Below are positions 1 to 12,490 of a stretch of DNA of 64,000 bases, one piece after another (the stretch's first letter is position 1; the number at the start of each line of letters is the position of its first letter). Source of the DNA: Aphrocallistes beatrix (Eukaryota; Porifera; Hexactinellida; Sceptrulophora; Aphrocallistidae); the NCBI GenBank assembly GCA_963281255.1, contig OY725500.1:1240001-1304000 (forward strand), written 5' to 3'. The translations under genes were made by a program, and so were the position numbers. The notes below the pieces were generated by a model. That model searched no databases. It saw only the letters and a list, made by a program, of their open reading frames with translations, and had not been told where the DNA came from.

Positions 1-22
1 CATGTACCAAAATGTAGAGCTA

Positions 23-110
23 TTTAAAAGTAAGTAGCGCATGCGCTGCATTTGAGTAGCGCATGCGCTGTACTACTCAAATGCAGCGCATGCGCTACTT
101 ACTTTTTAAA
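23..110. repeat. Near-perfect inverted repeat (hairpin)
   Basis: Left arm 23-58 and right arm 74-110 are reverse complements apart from one extra A in the right arm. The arms contain the motif AGTAGCGCATGCGCT, and the 15-base centre carries another GCGCATGCGC palindrome, so the motif occurs three times. It looks like a small foldback element. No coding content and no clear target duplication are seen. Confidence 0.8.
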
Positions 111-146
111 TATATGAAATGTATTATTTTTTGGAATGTTTAATAA

Positions 147-342
147 TACAGTGGAACTCGGTTAGTACGTACCCCTCCGGGAAGCGAATAAAAGTACGTA
201 CTATCCGTAAGTACGTACTAACCGAGTTGATATTACATAGGAATCTATATAATAAATGAATTCTGGATCAGAGAAATGAGTACGTACTAAGCTGAAGTAC
301 GTTGTATATACCCCTAGTACGTACTAACCGAGTTCTACTGTA
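147..342. mobile_element. Pogo/Tigger-like MITE, about 196 bp
   Basis: The ends are inverted repeats: the left starts TACAGTGGAACTCGGTTAG and the right ends CTAACCGAGTTCTACTGTA. The pattern TACAGTrGAAC with TA at both ends is typical of Tc1/mariner-Pogo (Tigger) non-autonomous elements. GTACGTACT is repeated several times inside. No transposase is present. Superfamily assignment rests on the terminal motif and TA target only. Confidence 0.75.
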
Positions 343-633
343 TATATTAGAGGTATCTTGTATCCTAGCCAGAGTGAATCCAGTTCAATGAGTCATTTGA
401 ATCTGTAACTTCCCTCAATTGATACTTTTCCTTTCTAGGGCTTATCGTCAGACTAGATGGGTGGTCCATGTAGGTCACGAGAATCAGAGCAATCCGATAT
501 ATTATCTTTGTTCTCTCCCTCACATCGATAGCTACTGCTCTTATAAATACGAAATAAGAGACATTTTATAGCATATGCTAACGATCAAATTGCTTTATAC
601 TTTGATATTTTATTATTAATCTTAAAAGAAGAA

Positions 634-1521
634 ATGACATTTCGTTTTTCTGATACGGCGAAACAATTAGAGCTCTTGGAATTAGGTATCGACTACTGTT
701 ACGATCATCTGGTAGCTGTGGGGAAGCAAGGTAAAAATCCCGGAGAACTTGGGTACCCTAGCTGTGTTGCCATCGATTCTAGCAACAACCAGATCTATGT
801 CACAGAAGGTGATCCCCCGCGTGTGTCAATCTTCTCAGAGACGGGTCGATTTCTAAACACATTCTCAGATAAACTAATGAGGCGGCCATATGGTATAGCG
901 ATCCATAAAGATAATATCTACGTGACGGACTCATCAGAACACTCAGTATTGCAATTCAAAGTGTCTGTCGACATCTGTCTCGTGGCTAGACTAGGACGTG
1001 AAGGGTCAAGGATAGGACAATTCGATAGCCCCAAACAGCTCACTATCTGTACCCTCGGAAATGTCTACGTTACTGACTGCAACAACAATCGAGTCCAAAT
1101 CCTCAGTGAGGGATTACACTATCAGCATCACATCTCGCACCATTCCATGACACGACCCTATGACATTAAATTGACTGACTTTGAAGTTTGTGTACTGACA
1201 GCTAACTCACCCTGCGTCCACATTTTCAAATACAGTGGTGAAAAGATACGTTCTCTCATCAAAAGTAGGGATATTGGAATGCATATATTTTATTCGTACT
1301 CATTCTGTCTAGATGCTGATAAGAATTTCATTATCAGTGATCCCTCTCTTCACCAACTCAGAATATATTCAAAAGAAGGAACATTCCTGAGAACATTGGG
1401 AGAACGGGATTGGGGAGGGAGGATGTTATACTTTCCACAAGGAGTAGCTCTAATTGACAATCTCAAATTAGTTGTCGCCTCTTGGAACAGAGACTGTGGT
1501 TTACAAATATTATCTTGTTAA
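634..1521 (+). CDS. NHL-repeat protein
   Basis: A 295-residue single-exon ORF starting at ATG 634. Its body is a series of NHL-type beta-propeller units with the recurring pattern P..VAID..NN.IYVTE...RV.IFS..G, seen at about residues 40-75, 85-120, 128-165 and 255-290. NHL propellers bind proteins or RNA; the domain is best known from TRIM-NHL proteins, but no RING, B-box or coiled coil is encoded here. The short N-terminal stretch before the first repeat resembles the linker that precedes the propeller in such proteins. There is no signal peptide or TM segment, so it is probably intracellular. It may be a stand-alone propeller or the last exon of a larger gene whose 5' part lies upstream. 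Exact role unknown. Confidence 0.75.
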   Translation: MTFRFSDTAKQLELLELGIDYCYDHLVAVGKQGKNPGELGYPSCVAIDSSNNQIYVTEGDPPRVSIFSETGRFLNTFSDKLMRRPYGIAIHKDNIYVTDSSEHSVLQFKVSVDICLVARLGREGSRIGQFDSPKQLTICTLGNVYVTDCNNNRVQILSEGLHYQHHISHHSMTRPYDIKLTDFEVCVLTANSPCVHIFKYSGEKIRSLIKSRDIGMHIFYSYSFCLDADKNFIISDPSLHQLRIYSKEGTFLRTLGERDWGGRMLYFPQGVALIDNLKLVVASWNRDCGLQILSC

Positions 1522-3203
1522 TAATATTTATTTGATTGCGTTGGTTATTAAATTGAGTCTTCTCCATTTTGTAGTTTTATTGACAACAAACTCCAGTTTG
1601 CAAAGTTCCGGAGTCAGAATATCAACGTCTTTACAACCCAAATCACTGTCATCCCTCCGAGCATGGCGACTTTTTGATTGGATGCGGCGTTTTATGTGTG
1701 CATAGTGTACAGTTCTAACTTAAAGCAGTTCCAACTTGTTAAAATGTGAAACCCGAGACTCCATTTTCTCGTAACGTTAATTGCGTAATCCAATGTAAGT
1801 AAATACTCGTCTTGAGGAATGGAAAATTAAATATTATGGTACAAGTACTGAGGATATCTAAGTTGATTAATTCATTTAAAATTCACGGTTAGTCAACTTA
1901 GCAGACTGGTAGTATGATAAATTCAATATAAAGAACAAATCATAACTATATATATTGAAATATTACAAAGATTAAAATCTAGCGAAAATGGATGAATAAA
2001 GGAATATACTGCAAATATTTCTGTAATTCTATCGTGTAAAATGAACGAAATAATCAGTCTAATTACGAAACTGAACTTTTTAAAATTTTGAATCAGATTA
2101 ATTTATATGTATCTATTGAAAACAAAAACAAACAAAATAATCATCAAATAGATTTGAAAATACAATATTTGGAACCTACATCTGGTTATTAGCCATTTAA
2201 AGTTGCACTAGAATATTACTTAACGAAGACAGCTGACTATTTTTTATAGAAATAACTTAAAGATTTATGGTGTAAATTAAGCAGATTTTCTCATTGTCCT
2301 AAATATATATATATGGTGATTTGTAGCCCTCGGTAGGTTTCGGCATCCTTCAGATTATTAGTGCAGCTCCTAGAGGAAGATGCCCTTATGTCATGGACGG
2401 AGTATCTCATCCGTCCGTATGTATGCATGTATGTATCACGGGTGTAATATTTGGAAGATAAAATGGGAAAAATTCCCAACGTAGATGAGCATTTATGTTA
2501 GCTATTTTGGACAATATGGAATAAGAATTCGTAATTCTTTAACCTCTGTGACGTCCAAAAATATTTTTTTTCGCAAAAATAGCCCGCCTGTCCGGAAAGA
2601 AATATTTTTTTTAAAAAATTCATAAAAAATATTTTAGCATTACTTGTCAAATATTCCCATTCACAGATTTATATTACACTATTTTTGGTGCAAATATCTT
2701 CTTTGTTTGATTATATATTGTATATTGGCAAAAATTTTAAACTAAAATGCCTATTTATTGGATATTGCCGAATTTATTTCCCGCAATATTTACATATGAA
2801 AAATATGAGCTTTTGGTTCGTTCGCTCCACAACAAATTAATTTAACTATTTTTAATATACTTTATTAAATTAGTTTATTTCATAATAGGTCCTTCAAATG
2901 AGAAATGTAATGTTGAATTCTTTACTTTGGTAATTATACTAGCTGAAGAATTAATTTCTAGAAAGTTTTTATTAATCTTGCATATTAACAGTAGTTAATA
3001 TACCATAATTCAATCTCCAAATCAGACAAACAACACAGAGAAACAGACAAATAGCATTCTATTTAATGATATAGTAGATAACCAAACCTAAAATTTACTT
3101 ATTTCAGTTAAATTTCCAAGTGCTGAGTGCCGATTTTGACTGGATGGCAGATAAACAAATGTAAAAAATATGAAAAAAGTCGATTCCTTAAACTTCGCTT
3201 ACT
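1522..3203. other. AT-rich intergenic DNA, no gene seen
   Basis: Strongly AT-rich, with many stop codons in all frames and no recognisable coding or RNA gene. Short ORFs here lack any family signature. Confidence 0.6.
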
Positions 3204-3262
3204 GACCCGATTAAGCGGCTGACCCGATTAAACAGTGACCCTATTAAGCGGAGTCGACTGTA
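3204..3262. mobile_element. Truncated end of the 192-bp MITE family
   Basis: This stretch ends in TTAAGCGGAGTCGACTGTA and matches one terminus of the elements at 23298-23489, 37148-37339 and 37901-38093. Only about 60 bases of one end remain. Confidence 0.75.
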
Positions 3263-4218
3263 CCTTCAATGGTTTAATATTAGAGGTGTAGATTTCGAAT
3301 ATCATATTTTCGAGTAAATTTGGTAATTAATTGTTTACTTTTGTTTACAATAGATAAATAAAGTAAACAAATTACAAAAATAGACTAGAGACTAGCTTCC
3401 AACGGTTGGCATGGGGGTTTTAATGCTGTAGATTTTGAATATTATATTTTCAGATCCATATGAGAAATTATTCGCTTGTTTGCAATATTTATATAAAGGA
3501 AAACAAATCCCAAAATAGTTTATAACACATTCGCTCCAAAGGTTTTTGAAACCCAGCATACCAAGGCTCGCAGATCAAGAAACGCAGCAATTCAGGTATC
3601 CCTTAACTTTAGATTTGGGAATACGTTTACCCCTGAATATAATGATACAATTATGCTTAGTTGGGATGTAATTGTAAAATCATTATGACCTAATAATCTT
3701 GACCTCATACAAACTACACCTTTTTGATATTTTAAACTATTATACTCGTAGATTCTGCAGGAGAGAGGATAGTGTCGGATGGCTTGATTTTAGAAATTAT
3801 GCCACTAGACTGTACGTAGTATAATCATGACTAGTAAAACTAAATATTCAAATACCCTTTATCCCTCGCGTATCCGAAAATCCAAAGAACATGATGAATT
3901 CACATCTTGGGATGAACCAAGATATTTTAGAGGAAATAATTAAGAAAAGAAAAGAATAAATGAGTTATGTTTACAAGCAACTAACTCATCTCAATTAGAT
4001 ATGATATAGTGTAGTAGTATACTGGTACACTGTATACGTATAACTACCCCACAGCTATCCTATATAATGGAACTGAAGCTCGTTAGTTTCACACATGACG
4101 GATAAATCATGATGGGTGGGCTAATGATATTTTCTCACTTAGCTAATCTACTTCAATTCTATATATAAGAATTTCGTATCTGATAGAATACACTCTACTT
4201 TTCACTGGTTGCTAGTTC

Positions 4219-4700
4219 TTGGTTTTATTATTATTTATTTACGAATTTGATAGTCAAACTTATCTTCCTTTTAAACCCGATTCTATTGCATCTGAGAAAT
4301 CTGCTCTCACTGCCATCCAATCCTGTTTCTCCATTCTCCGTTCTTGGCTTTTTAACAACAGGCTGCTCATCAATAACAAAACTGAGTTCTCTGTTCAAAG
4401 CAGTACAACCAGGCTTATTTTCATCACCTCTCTTCTTACTATCCTCCACTGGCTACCTTTTACTTATAAAGCTGTCCATTCTCTTGCTCCTCTATAATCA
4501 CCTAGCTTATAAAAGTAAACAAGTCTAGCCGCAATCTCAGATCTTCGAATGCCATCTTCCATCCATTCTTAAATCCTCAAAAAATCTTGGTTATCGCTGT
4601 TTTTCTTTTGCTGCTCCTGTTGAATGGAATAACCTGCCTGCCTACATCCGGGATGCTCAGTCTATCAAAATATTTTTCCAATTAGCCCATGAAACGCCTT
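4219..4700 (+). pseudogene. Decayed non-LTR retrotransposon reverse transcriptase, C-terminal end
   Basis: In shifting frames the plus strand reads several hallmarks of the C-terminal part of CR1/L2/Rex-type LINE reverse transcriptases. These are a segment with SWLFNNRLLINNKTE (consensus like W...N.L.LN..KTE), then LHWLPFTYKAVHSLAP (consensus LHWLP...R....L...LHGLAP), then FAAPVEWNNLPAYIR (consensus A.P..WN.LP..IR). The segments lie in the expected order but are separated by deletions and frameshifts, and the upstream catalytic part is missing. It is a 5'-truncated, dead copy. A CA/TA-rich low-complexity tail follows at about 4720-4800. The clade is inferred from these motifs. Confidence 0.75.
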
Positions 4701-4861
4701 TAATAATTATCACCTACATGAATGTAAAATGCATACACAAACACAAACTTATACATACATACATATACATTCATATATATACTTGAACATGAATTCTGTG
4801 CTTTTAATAAATGCATATTATTATTTTTATTATTTATAGATAATACAGAATATAAGTCGTG

Positions 4862-7800
4862 ATGGCAACACGAGGTTCAATTCTTAAAACGAAAGGCCAT
4901 ATTGAAAAAAAACAAAGGTTCAAAAGCTACGAGGCTGATACAAATATAGATGAATTGACACATATTATGAACAAAGATTTGCCAAAATTCAATCTCGAAA
5001 TACAAGGTCAGTTCAAAAATTCAATTAAGAAACATAATTTGTATTATAAATTGTGGGTGGATAGATCTATAGTGGAAGCTCCAGTAAGTGACTAGAGAAG
5101 TGCAAAGAATAAATATATTAAGAAATTAAGAAATATTTCGATGAGAGCTGTCAAGTGTAAAATTGGGATACGAATTGTGAATGATTCTAATACATCGAGA
5201 AATAGTCATTTTAGAGCTTTCTAAATGTGAAATTTAAATCTATATAATAAAATACTGCAGTGGCGGATTTACAAGGGGCACATTGCCTCCCTTAAAAAGT
5301 TTACCTATAAATTATTAGATGGTGAAATGATTAATATATTATTAAAAGCTACTAGTAAAGTCTTTCCACAAATTTTATGAACTCTATAAAATTATAGGGA
5401 AGCAAGGTCGCTTTTACTATGGAGTCCGTATTGTAACTGGAAGTCAGTTATCTGCAGATGCTCTAACTGACGTGGGATTAATCAGCATTTATGTGGAGCT
5501 AATCGGAGATAAAGCGAGAACTGAAAAGATTGGAATCGCCAGTTTCTTCGATTGGCTAACTCATACTACAGATGTCTACGATGACTTTATCGTTGAGTGT
5601 GAGATAGATCTAGGAGAGATACAGCTTGTAACAATCTCTAACGATACTAAAAAACTCCCACTGATTACTGCTAATTGGTTTATTGACTATACATATGTGA
5701 TAAACCTAAAAACCAGGTTTGAACAGAATTTTCCTTGTTATCACTGGATCGGAAATGAAGACAGTTTCACCAATTCTGCTCACATTGGTAAGTACAGTCG
5801 AAATGTTTTTTACATCGGGTTTTTAATTTGTCCTGCACATATTATTTAATTCAGTTTCTATCATTCTTTCTACTTAGGTCATTTCATAAGTACTGAGCCG
5901 TGATCTGTATTCAGATGTTAGTGAAAATATACTATTTTCGATTTGTCCATTGTATAGCTGAGGGGATCAGCTTTCGATTTGCATATAGGATTGTTGTGAT
6001 AGAACAATTATGGTGATTGGCACGTTCGATTTATATACATGGCTTAGGTGACTGTTGAAAAATTTGAATCTCTCCATTGAAAATGACTTTAAAATGAATT
6101 TGGTGATATTTTTTTCAGTTCGTGGAATAAGATCATTACAAGGTTAAATACTTAAGAACATATGTGTGATGAAGTAAACTGGAGGTGTTCAGTACAATAA
6201 CCTGTGATAAAAAGTAATTATGCAACTTTAAGTGGATTTTTTTCCCAATTTTCTCCCCCTAAAAATGCGACAGAAGTGGTAGTATACCATTTCATAAAAT
6301 ATTTATTCCCTAGCCTAAAACCATAATGCTACAAATAAATAAATATTTATGTTGTTTTTTTATATGTAGAATTTAATGGAAGGATCAGTTTTATTCTAAA
6401 TTTGCTTAGAAATGAAATACATACTTAGGAAACTCAAAAATCACGTTTGAAGGCAGTATCCTAAACTGATGTACTTAAATCGGATGTAGGAACCACAATA
6501 ATTGTCCTATCACAGTAATTCTGTATGCAAATCGAAAGCTGATCCCCTGAGCTATACAATGGACAAATCGAAAATAGGATAATTCTACTAACTTTTGACT
6601 ACAGATAAGGCTCAGTACTAATTAAATGACCTAATTAACATTTTTGTGCAAGAAATAGTCTTAAGTGTGTCGGTCAGATAAATTTTCTAGGAACAAGCGT
6701 ATGGATGGATGTTATACGCTGTCCATGGTATAACGCATCTATGCTATAACATGAACTGTAATACAATTTTGTTTTAATATAGGAACACTGAAATCGTTGA
6801 AAGGTAACACTAGTATACTAGAAGAACAGAGAGCAAGACAAGTTCAACAGAGAAAAAATGAATATCCTTGGCTTCGTTATCCAGATCTTGGATACCCCTC
6901 AGCCCTGGATCCTAAATATTATTTTCCATTGGATCAGAGATTTGATCGCGTAAAAAATATAGATTTCATTGAAAATCTAGGAGTGGGAGGAGCAGTGACT
7001 GAAGGAAAAAGTATATGGATAAAAATGAGGCATATTTTTGAGCAGGCTTTCGGGTCTGATGAAGAACTGGAGATTGAGTCGATGCACAGTCTCCATAATT
7101 TCTATACAGTCGCAAAATGCCTTATACACAAATCTGCAAAATCTCTAATGGAAAAGAATAATCAGGGAATGCTAGTAACGTATGAAACGTATCGATTCGT
7201 TAGTGACGTGGATTTTGGAACACAGATCCTGAACGGAGTTAATTGTGTTGTCGTGAAGAAATGCACGAAACTACCTGACAATTTCCCTGTTACCAATGAA
7301 ATGGTACTACCATTTCTTAACTATGGACAGACGTTAAAGACAGCAATGAAGGCAAGTTGGTTTATACCTAAGTTGACTAATTCAATGAATTACTCAAAAT
7401 TTGAAACTAAAATAATGAAAAAATTGATATTTCGCTTAGGGACTGAGCAATGTTAGAGGTATATAACATGAGCAACCTTTTAACCACTTTTGGGTATAGA
7501 ATCTGCACTAATGTTTGAGATTTTGAATAATTCATAATTCTTCATCTTTCAATGAATTAGTCAACTTAGGTTTATACTTAAAAATAGAATATTATTAAAA
7601 TCCTGCATCTTATTACAAAAATGTGTGAGTATACTCTCATTCCATCTGTGAGGCCCTTACTATGAAAAATTGGCATAATACTGCGTTATTGCTTTGAGGT
7701 ATCAATTACACGAAGTGAAAAAAATTTTTATATGAGGGTGCGAAAATTTCCATTACGTAGATATATTGAACTTGTTTGAAGGTTCACCATCCCTAATTTC

Positions 7801-9769
7801 CTTTAAGTTGTAAAATATTCGGACTCATTAATATATATGATTCCTTACTTTTCTACTTTTCTTCAATATATTTATATTCCATTATTTTCCTCTAGGATGA
7901 CCGTATTTATATATGTGACTTGAGCCAAATTATGCATGGATTTCCTTGCAAGAATAACCAATACTGTGCTGCTCCACTTTGCCTCCTTTACGTCAACGGG
8001 AGCAAGCGGCTAGTTCCTATAGCGATACAGTTGAAAAGAGACATAAGGGAAGACAATCCAATATTTCTACCATCAGACGATAGGATTGATTGGATGTTAG
8101 CAAAGATGTACTATCTATCCGCCCATGGACAGGTATGTTAGTTATTCTGGTTTAGTAACAAGTTTAAATTACCATATACGTATCCTCGAATACTATTAAT
8201 TTTTGCTCCTATTTACCACCTGATGAAAATATTTCAGATATAAGGGACTTTTAATAGAAAATAACTACACAGTTAACACGATAAATGCTACCAGAATGAT
8301 TTTATCCTACTACATAGATGTGCCGAAGAGTGTGTTGACTTCGTTATTACAAACAGTTACATATATCGAAATAGAACAAATATAGGTGACTTATCCGAAA
8401 TTATCTGCGTAATCGGTAAAACGGTAAAATTTACAACATTTCTCCATCACAGCATCATCAGCTATCCACTCACTACATCTCCTGTCATGCAGTCATGGAA
8501 GCATATGGTATGGCTACAATGAGGAACCTCCCTGATGCACATCCAGTGTACAAGCTATTATGTCCTCATTTCCATTACACGATGGCTATAAATCATGCTG
8601 CTCGTGAGAAACTCATAAATAACGACGGAATTATAGACCATCTATTCTCAATCGGAGGTGAAGATGGCTCATCAGGAAAAGCTGAATTTGTTAGAAGAAC
8701 CAACGCTATCTATGATGTGCACTGGACTAACATAAGAAAAGATTTGACTGCACGAGGAATTTCTCCAGATGACAGTAGCAAACTTCCTAACTACTTCTAC
8801 AGAGATGATGGAGTGAGACTTTGGGATGCAATCGAAACATTTGTAGTTTCAATTCTTGATATATTTTACACAGACGACAAAGCAGTAGCGAATGACAGTG
8901 AGCTGAAAAACTGGGTTGAAGATATTCATCAAAACGCATTCCCAGAATTCAAAGGAAATAAAAGCGGCCGTGGTTTTCCAGATAAAATCACTACTAAGAA
9001 GACGCTAAGCGAGTACTGCACCCTGATCATGTTCACTGGGTCTGTTCAACACTCTGCAGTCAACTTCGGACAGTTCCAGACTTACGGCTACGTGCCAAAT
9101 GCTCCAATGAGCATGCGGATGCCCCCTCCACCCAAGAAAAGAATGAGGACTCATGCAGACTTACTCAACACTCTTCCAAGTACGATGTCAACTGGATTAG
9201 CTGTCTCTGTGGCCTGGTCTCTATCACAACTCAGTCCGGATGAAGTAAGTTGATTTGATAAACATATTTATGAAATATTGACATTTGTTTATCTATGATA
9301 AAATTATATCACTTCCGGTTTTCAAAGAATATATGACACCAAAATTGCAAAGCTTCAAACGTATAAATAGAAATGACCCACCTTTCACTTTCACTTTCAA
9401 TTTACTTTCAATAACTTTCACTTTCACTTCAACATTCCTGGACGTGCCAGGGTTATTAATTAATGATATAAATGAATATCAACGACTAATGTAGAATATT
9501 TAATTATGTAAAATCCGATTTTAGCATTTGATTTTAGACAAAAGCATTATTCTCATAGATCGATTACAAGATGCCTTAATTATATATAGATTTACCTCGG
9601 TGGCTATCAGACGATGTGGTATTCAGAACAAAAAGCGAAAGACTGCGTCACTAAATTCTTGAATCAGTTGAGAATACTCAATGAAAGGATTAAGGAGAGA
9701 AACGAGACATTGGATATTCCCTATAGGTATCTAATATCCAGCAACTGTCCTAACAGTATTACAGTATAA
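4862..9769 (+). CDS. Arachidonate 5-lipoxygenase-like enzyme, six exons
   Basis: Predicted exons: 4862-5083, 5403-5787, 6783-7351, 7896-8132, 8453-9244, 9590-9769, giving 794 residues with all phases agreeing. Residues from about 75 to 205 form a PLAT/C2-like beta-sandwich that docks lipoxygenases on membranes. The rest is the lipoxygenase catalytic domain, which adds O2 to polyunsaturated fatty acids. Iron ligands are visible: H478 and H483 in HQLSTHYISCH, H671 and N675 in QHSAVNFGQ, and the C-terminal carboxylate. The last residue is Val794, where most family members have Ile. Ala521 sits at the stereocontrol (Coffa) position, which in the known family goes with S products. The third intron uses a GC donor (AAG|GCAAGT). 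Exon 1 encodes about 74 residues I do not recognise and is the weakest part; the rest aligns end to end with animal 5-LOX and coral LOX. There is no signal peptide. Confidence 0.88.
5875..6633. repeat. Foldback element in lipoxygenase intron 2
   Basis: The two ends are long inverted repeats: TAGGTCATTTCATAAGTACT on the left and its diverged complement ending AAATGACCTA on the right, followed inward by matching blocks around CAATTTGTCCATTG-like and GGGGATCAGCTT sequence. The internal blocks match the foldback at 31783-32688, so both belong to one family. It fills most of the 995-base intron. No coding content. Confidence 0.75.
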
Positions 9770-9935
9770 GAATGTATAGGGACGTGTGTTTGTGTGTGCT
9801 TCTATAATTAGTTAATAGTTGTGTAGGTAGCTTAGACTATCTTGTTAGAATCAAGGACGTAGAACCTGCAGTAGTATGTGCTGATAGTTTTAGTTCTGTC
9901 TTTCTATATTTATTGAGTGTTTATAGGATTTATTA

Positions 9936-9941
9936 AATAAA
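9936..9941 (+). terminator. Polyadenylation signal for the lipoxygenase
   Basis: AATAAA lies about 167 bases after the lipoxygenase stop codon, with GT-rich sequence upstream and A-rich sequence around it. It is the best placed canonical signal after the gene. Confidence 0.5.
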
Positions 9942-10139
9942 AGTTGATAAACATAGCTTTTATGGGAGAATAGTCTTAATGTAGATAATGTAAAGAATGT
10001 CATTATTTGGACTAACTCTGTGGTAGAACTGTCGCGTTAAAAGGGATTCTGGGTGGTCTATAAAAAAATTGCATTTCTAGTTTTTTATCCAAACTATGAA
10101 CAAGTTTCGAAATTCCATCGATTTGCTGAAGTTCGTAAT

Positions 10140-10372
10140 ACAATATAATATCGCCATACATGCCAACTTGAGCCATGATAAAAGCGGGATGCAGCGTTGA
10201 ATTTCGCTGGACATGACGGTACGCAATAGAGAAGTATCATACATGGAATCAAAAAAGTCGGGACTGAGTGGAGAAATTTCATGTAAAAACGCGACACTCG
10301 TGAAAGTTAACTCATTGGAAGAGTGAAAAAATCTGGACTTCCCCGCCGAAAATGGGACGTTTGGAATGTAGG
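10140..10372 (-). repeat. Dispersed repeat rich in GGGAC-type motif, copy 1
   Basis: In reverse orientation this segment matches 40103-40312, sharing the blocks CATACATGCCAAC, CATGATAAAAGCGGGA and GAAATTTCATGTAAAA. Both copies contain several GTCCCGC-like words. ORFs across it are fragments of the repeat, not genes. Confidence 0.7.
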
Positions 10373-10555
10373 TATTCCTGCGATGCTGTGTAAGACATAT
10401 TTTATGTAATCCATGGTTATATGGTTTCAGTTAGATACTACAACAAGCATACTTTTTCATAGAAATATGCAGCGATAAATATCCCCAAGAAGTATTTCCT
10501 TAACGCAACAGTTGTAAACTTTACAAAAAAATGTTCGAAGTTACACATTCCAAGA

Positions 10556-10615
10556 GTTGGAATCGGGTTCGGGTTCGGGTCGGACTCGGGCTTCACATCG
10601 TCGGGTTCTGAAAAG
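10556..10615. repeat. Low-complexity CGGGTT-type tract
   Basis: Repeats of TCGGGTTCGGGT and diverged forms, GC-rich against an AT-rich background. It may be the interior of a decayed hairpin element; no ends are clear. Confidence 0.5.
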
Positions 10616-12046
10616 TCGACCTAATTTCAACTCATTGTACTTCTATATACTAAGTTGTTGTTATAAATCAATCTAACACAATTGTAATTTTAGTATTCAA
10701 ATCTTGGTGCTAAGTAGTATAAATGTATGTATTCTAGATTGCAAAATTGATATAATAATTTTGTATTATGGCGAGTTTCATTCGAAATTGTCTATTATTT
10801 GATTGTGAAAAGTTACTTTATGTTCAAATTGATTGATCATAACATATAACACACTTGTTAACGTTCTGGGCTAAAATTGGTTGAAATTGGTTGAGTTATC
10901 CAAATACAATAATATTTGGAATGTGAAATTTGTATTGATTCAATTTGGCCTTACATTCAGGATTTGTTGGCTTAATATGAAATATGTATCTATCATGAAC
11001 CTAATTTTTCTGCTAGTTTTAATTTTATTATTGCAACCATAGATAAATGACAAATCAGCAATCCTTATTGAGAACCAGAAAGAGACGTATTGTTTCTTCG
11101 ATATCCCCAGGCGCCCGCAGGGCGACTCTGCGGACATGCAATTTCCGAAAGCCGCGCAGCGCAATCAAGCCACGTGAAGCTTGATTGTGTGTAAAAACAT
11201 ATGAAGAGATGATGAGAGGAGAGTACGTGAATAATAAAATTTATCAAATTGATATGATTAATTGGAACAGAACCAGAGTCTGACTAGAGCAACTGGTGTT
11301 TGTACATATTTTAAGGTCCTACAAACCAATATCTGCTAGTCTTATATAACTAATACTACAAGTATGAAAGACCTATGTGGTTAAATTGAGGCAGTGATCT
11401 AAAGTATTCTATCAAAGACATCCCAAGCAACTGCAATATATACTGTATAATTATTAAATAAATTAAGATGCAGATTTGTGATAAACTTGAATATGATACT
11501 TTAATTTTACTGAATTAATAATGTTGAAACAATTACATCATGTTTAAAAATAGAATCCACTGAGAATGTGCAATTATGACTGGTGATATTCTACTCTTTT
11601 CCAGTAACTCATAATTGTAAGTGGATATCATCTATGTGATCTATTTTTATATATTTACATATATCATCTCCCAATTGTTTGCTCTGTTTTTTGTCGTAAC
11701 AATTCTTCAATGTGAATATATTGAAGTTTAGCTAAAATTATAATAATATAATATGCTCAGATTCTAAGTCTCAGGAAAATGATCGGAAAATGATCGGTAA
11801 ATGTGACTAATGTTATGTTCTACTAAGACCTCTTAAAAGTGTAATGAGTAGGTAGGTGTATCATTCGGCTAATTGGTGCCTCGGTTATGAATCAGTATTT
11901 TTTCTAGATTTACAACACTTACTAACTAGACTTATAGTAGAATCGAGATGAATCATACAATTGCAACACCTCTCAAAAATATTGCACAATTATATGGTAG
12001 ACATGTGTCAAATTGTATAAATTAAAAGGAAAATCTCATATTTTAA
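10616..12046. other. Intergenic, no gene seen
   Basis: AT-rich. A short GC-rich patch at about 11105-11175 (GCCGCGCAGCGCAATCAAGC) resembles the GC-rich end of the repeat at 45821-46372. No gene is supported. Confidence 0.5.
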
Positions 12047-12490
12047 ATGGCCACCAAAGGCAAAATCTGTACAGAAGCTCAATTAAATTCGATAAGATAT
12101 CTGCTAAAATCGAATTGGAAGCAAATATATGATGAAACATCAGATTCTCAAATTGGACAATCAATACTTTATTTAGTGGACGAACTAGAGCTTATCAAGA
12201 CAGACACACGAACTGTGAGAGAGGGTATGGAACTCGTAAAATTTGATGAAAAATATATCTCTGAAGTCCAAAATCGTAAGACTAATCTTTCAAACATTAA
12301 AGCAAGAGGGAAGTACAATAAAGCTGTTCGCTTACTAAAGAAAGAAAAGAGTGATTTGGAAGTGGAGAAAGGAGAATTAGAGAATCAAATCATATTCTAT
12401 CAAAAAGAACTCTATTACCAGCATAATAATGGAATCCTGGATGAAGTACAATTCATTCAACCAACAAATTTGAAGGAATTCCAATTTTAA
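12047..12490 (+). CDS. Small coiled-coil protein, unknown
   Basis: A 147-residue ORF from ATG 12047 to TAA 12490. Residues about 90-125 are rich in K, E and L with heptad-like spacing (LLKKEKSDLEVEKGELENQ), so a coiled coil is likely. There are no TM segments, signal peptide or known motifs. It lies alone between repeats. Base composition and codon choice are ordinary for the AT-rich genes in the window. It may be a lineage-specific gene or a terminal exon of something larger; I do not recognise the family. Confidence 0.5.
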   Translation: MATKGKICTEAQLNSIRYLLKSNWKQIYDETSDSQIGQSILYLVDELELIKTDTRTVREGMELVKFDEKYISEVQNRKTNLSNIKARGKYNKAVRLLKKEKSDLEVEKGELENQIIFYQKELYYQHNNGILDEVQFIQPTNLKEFQF

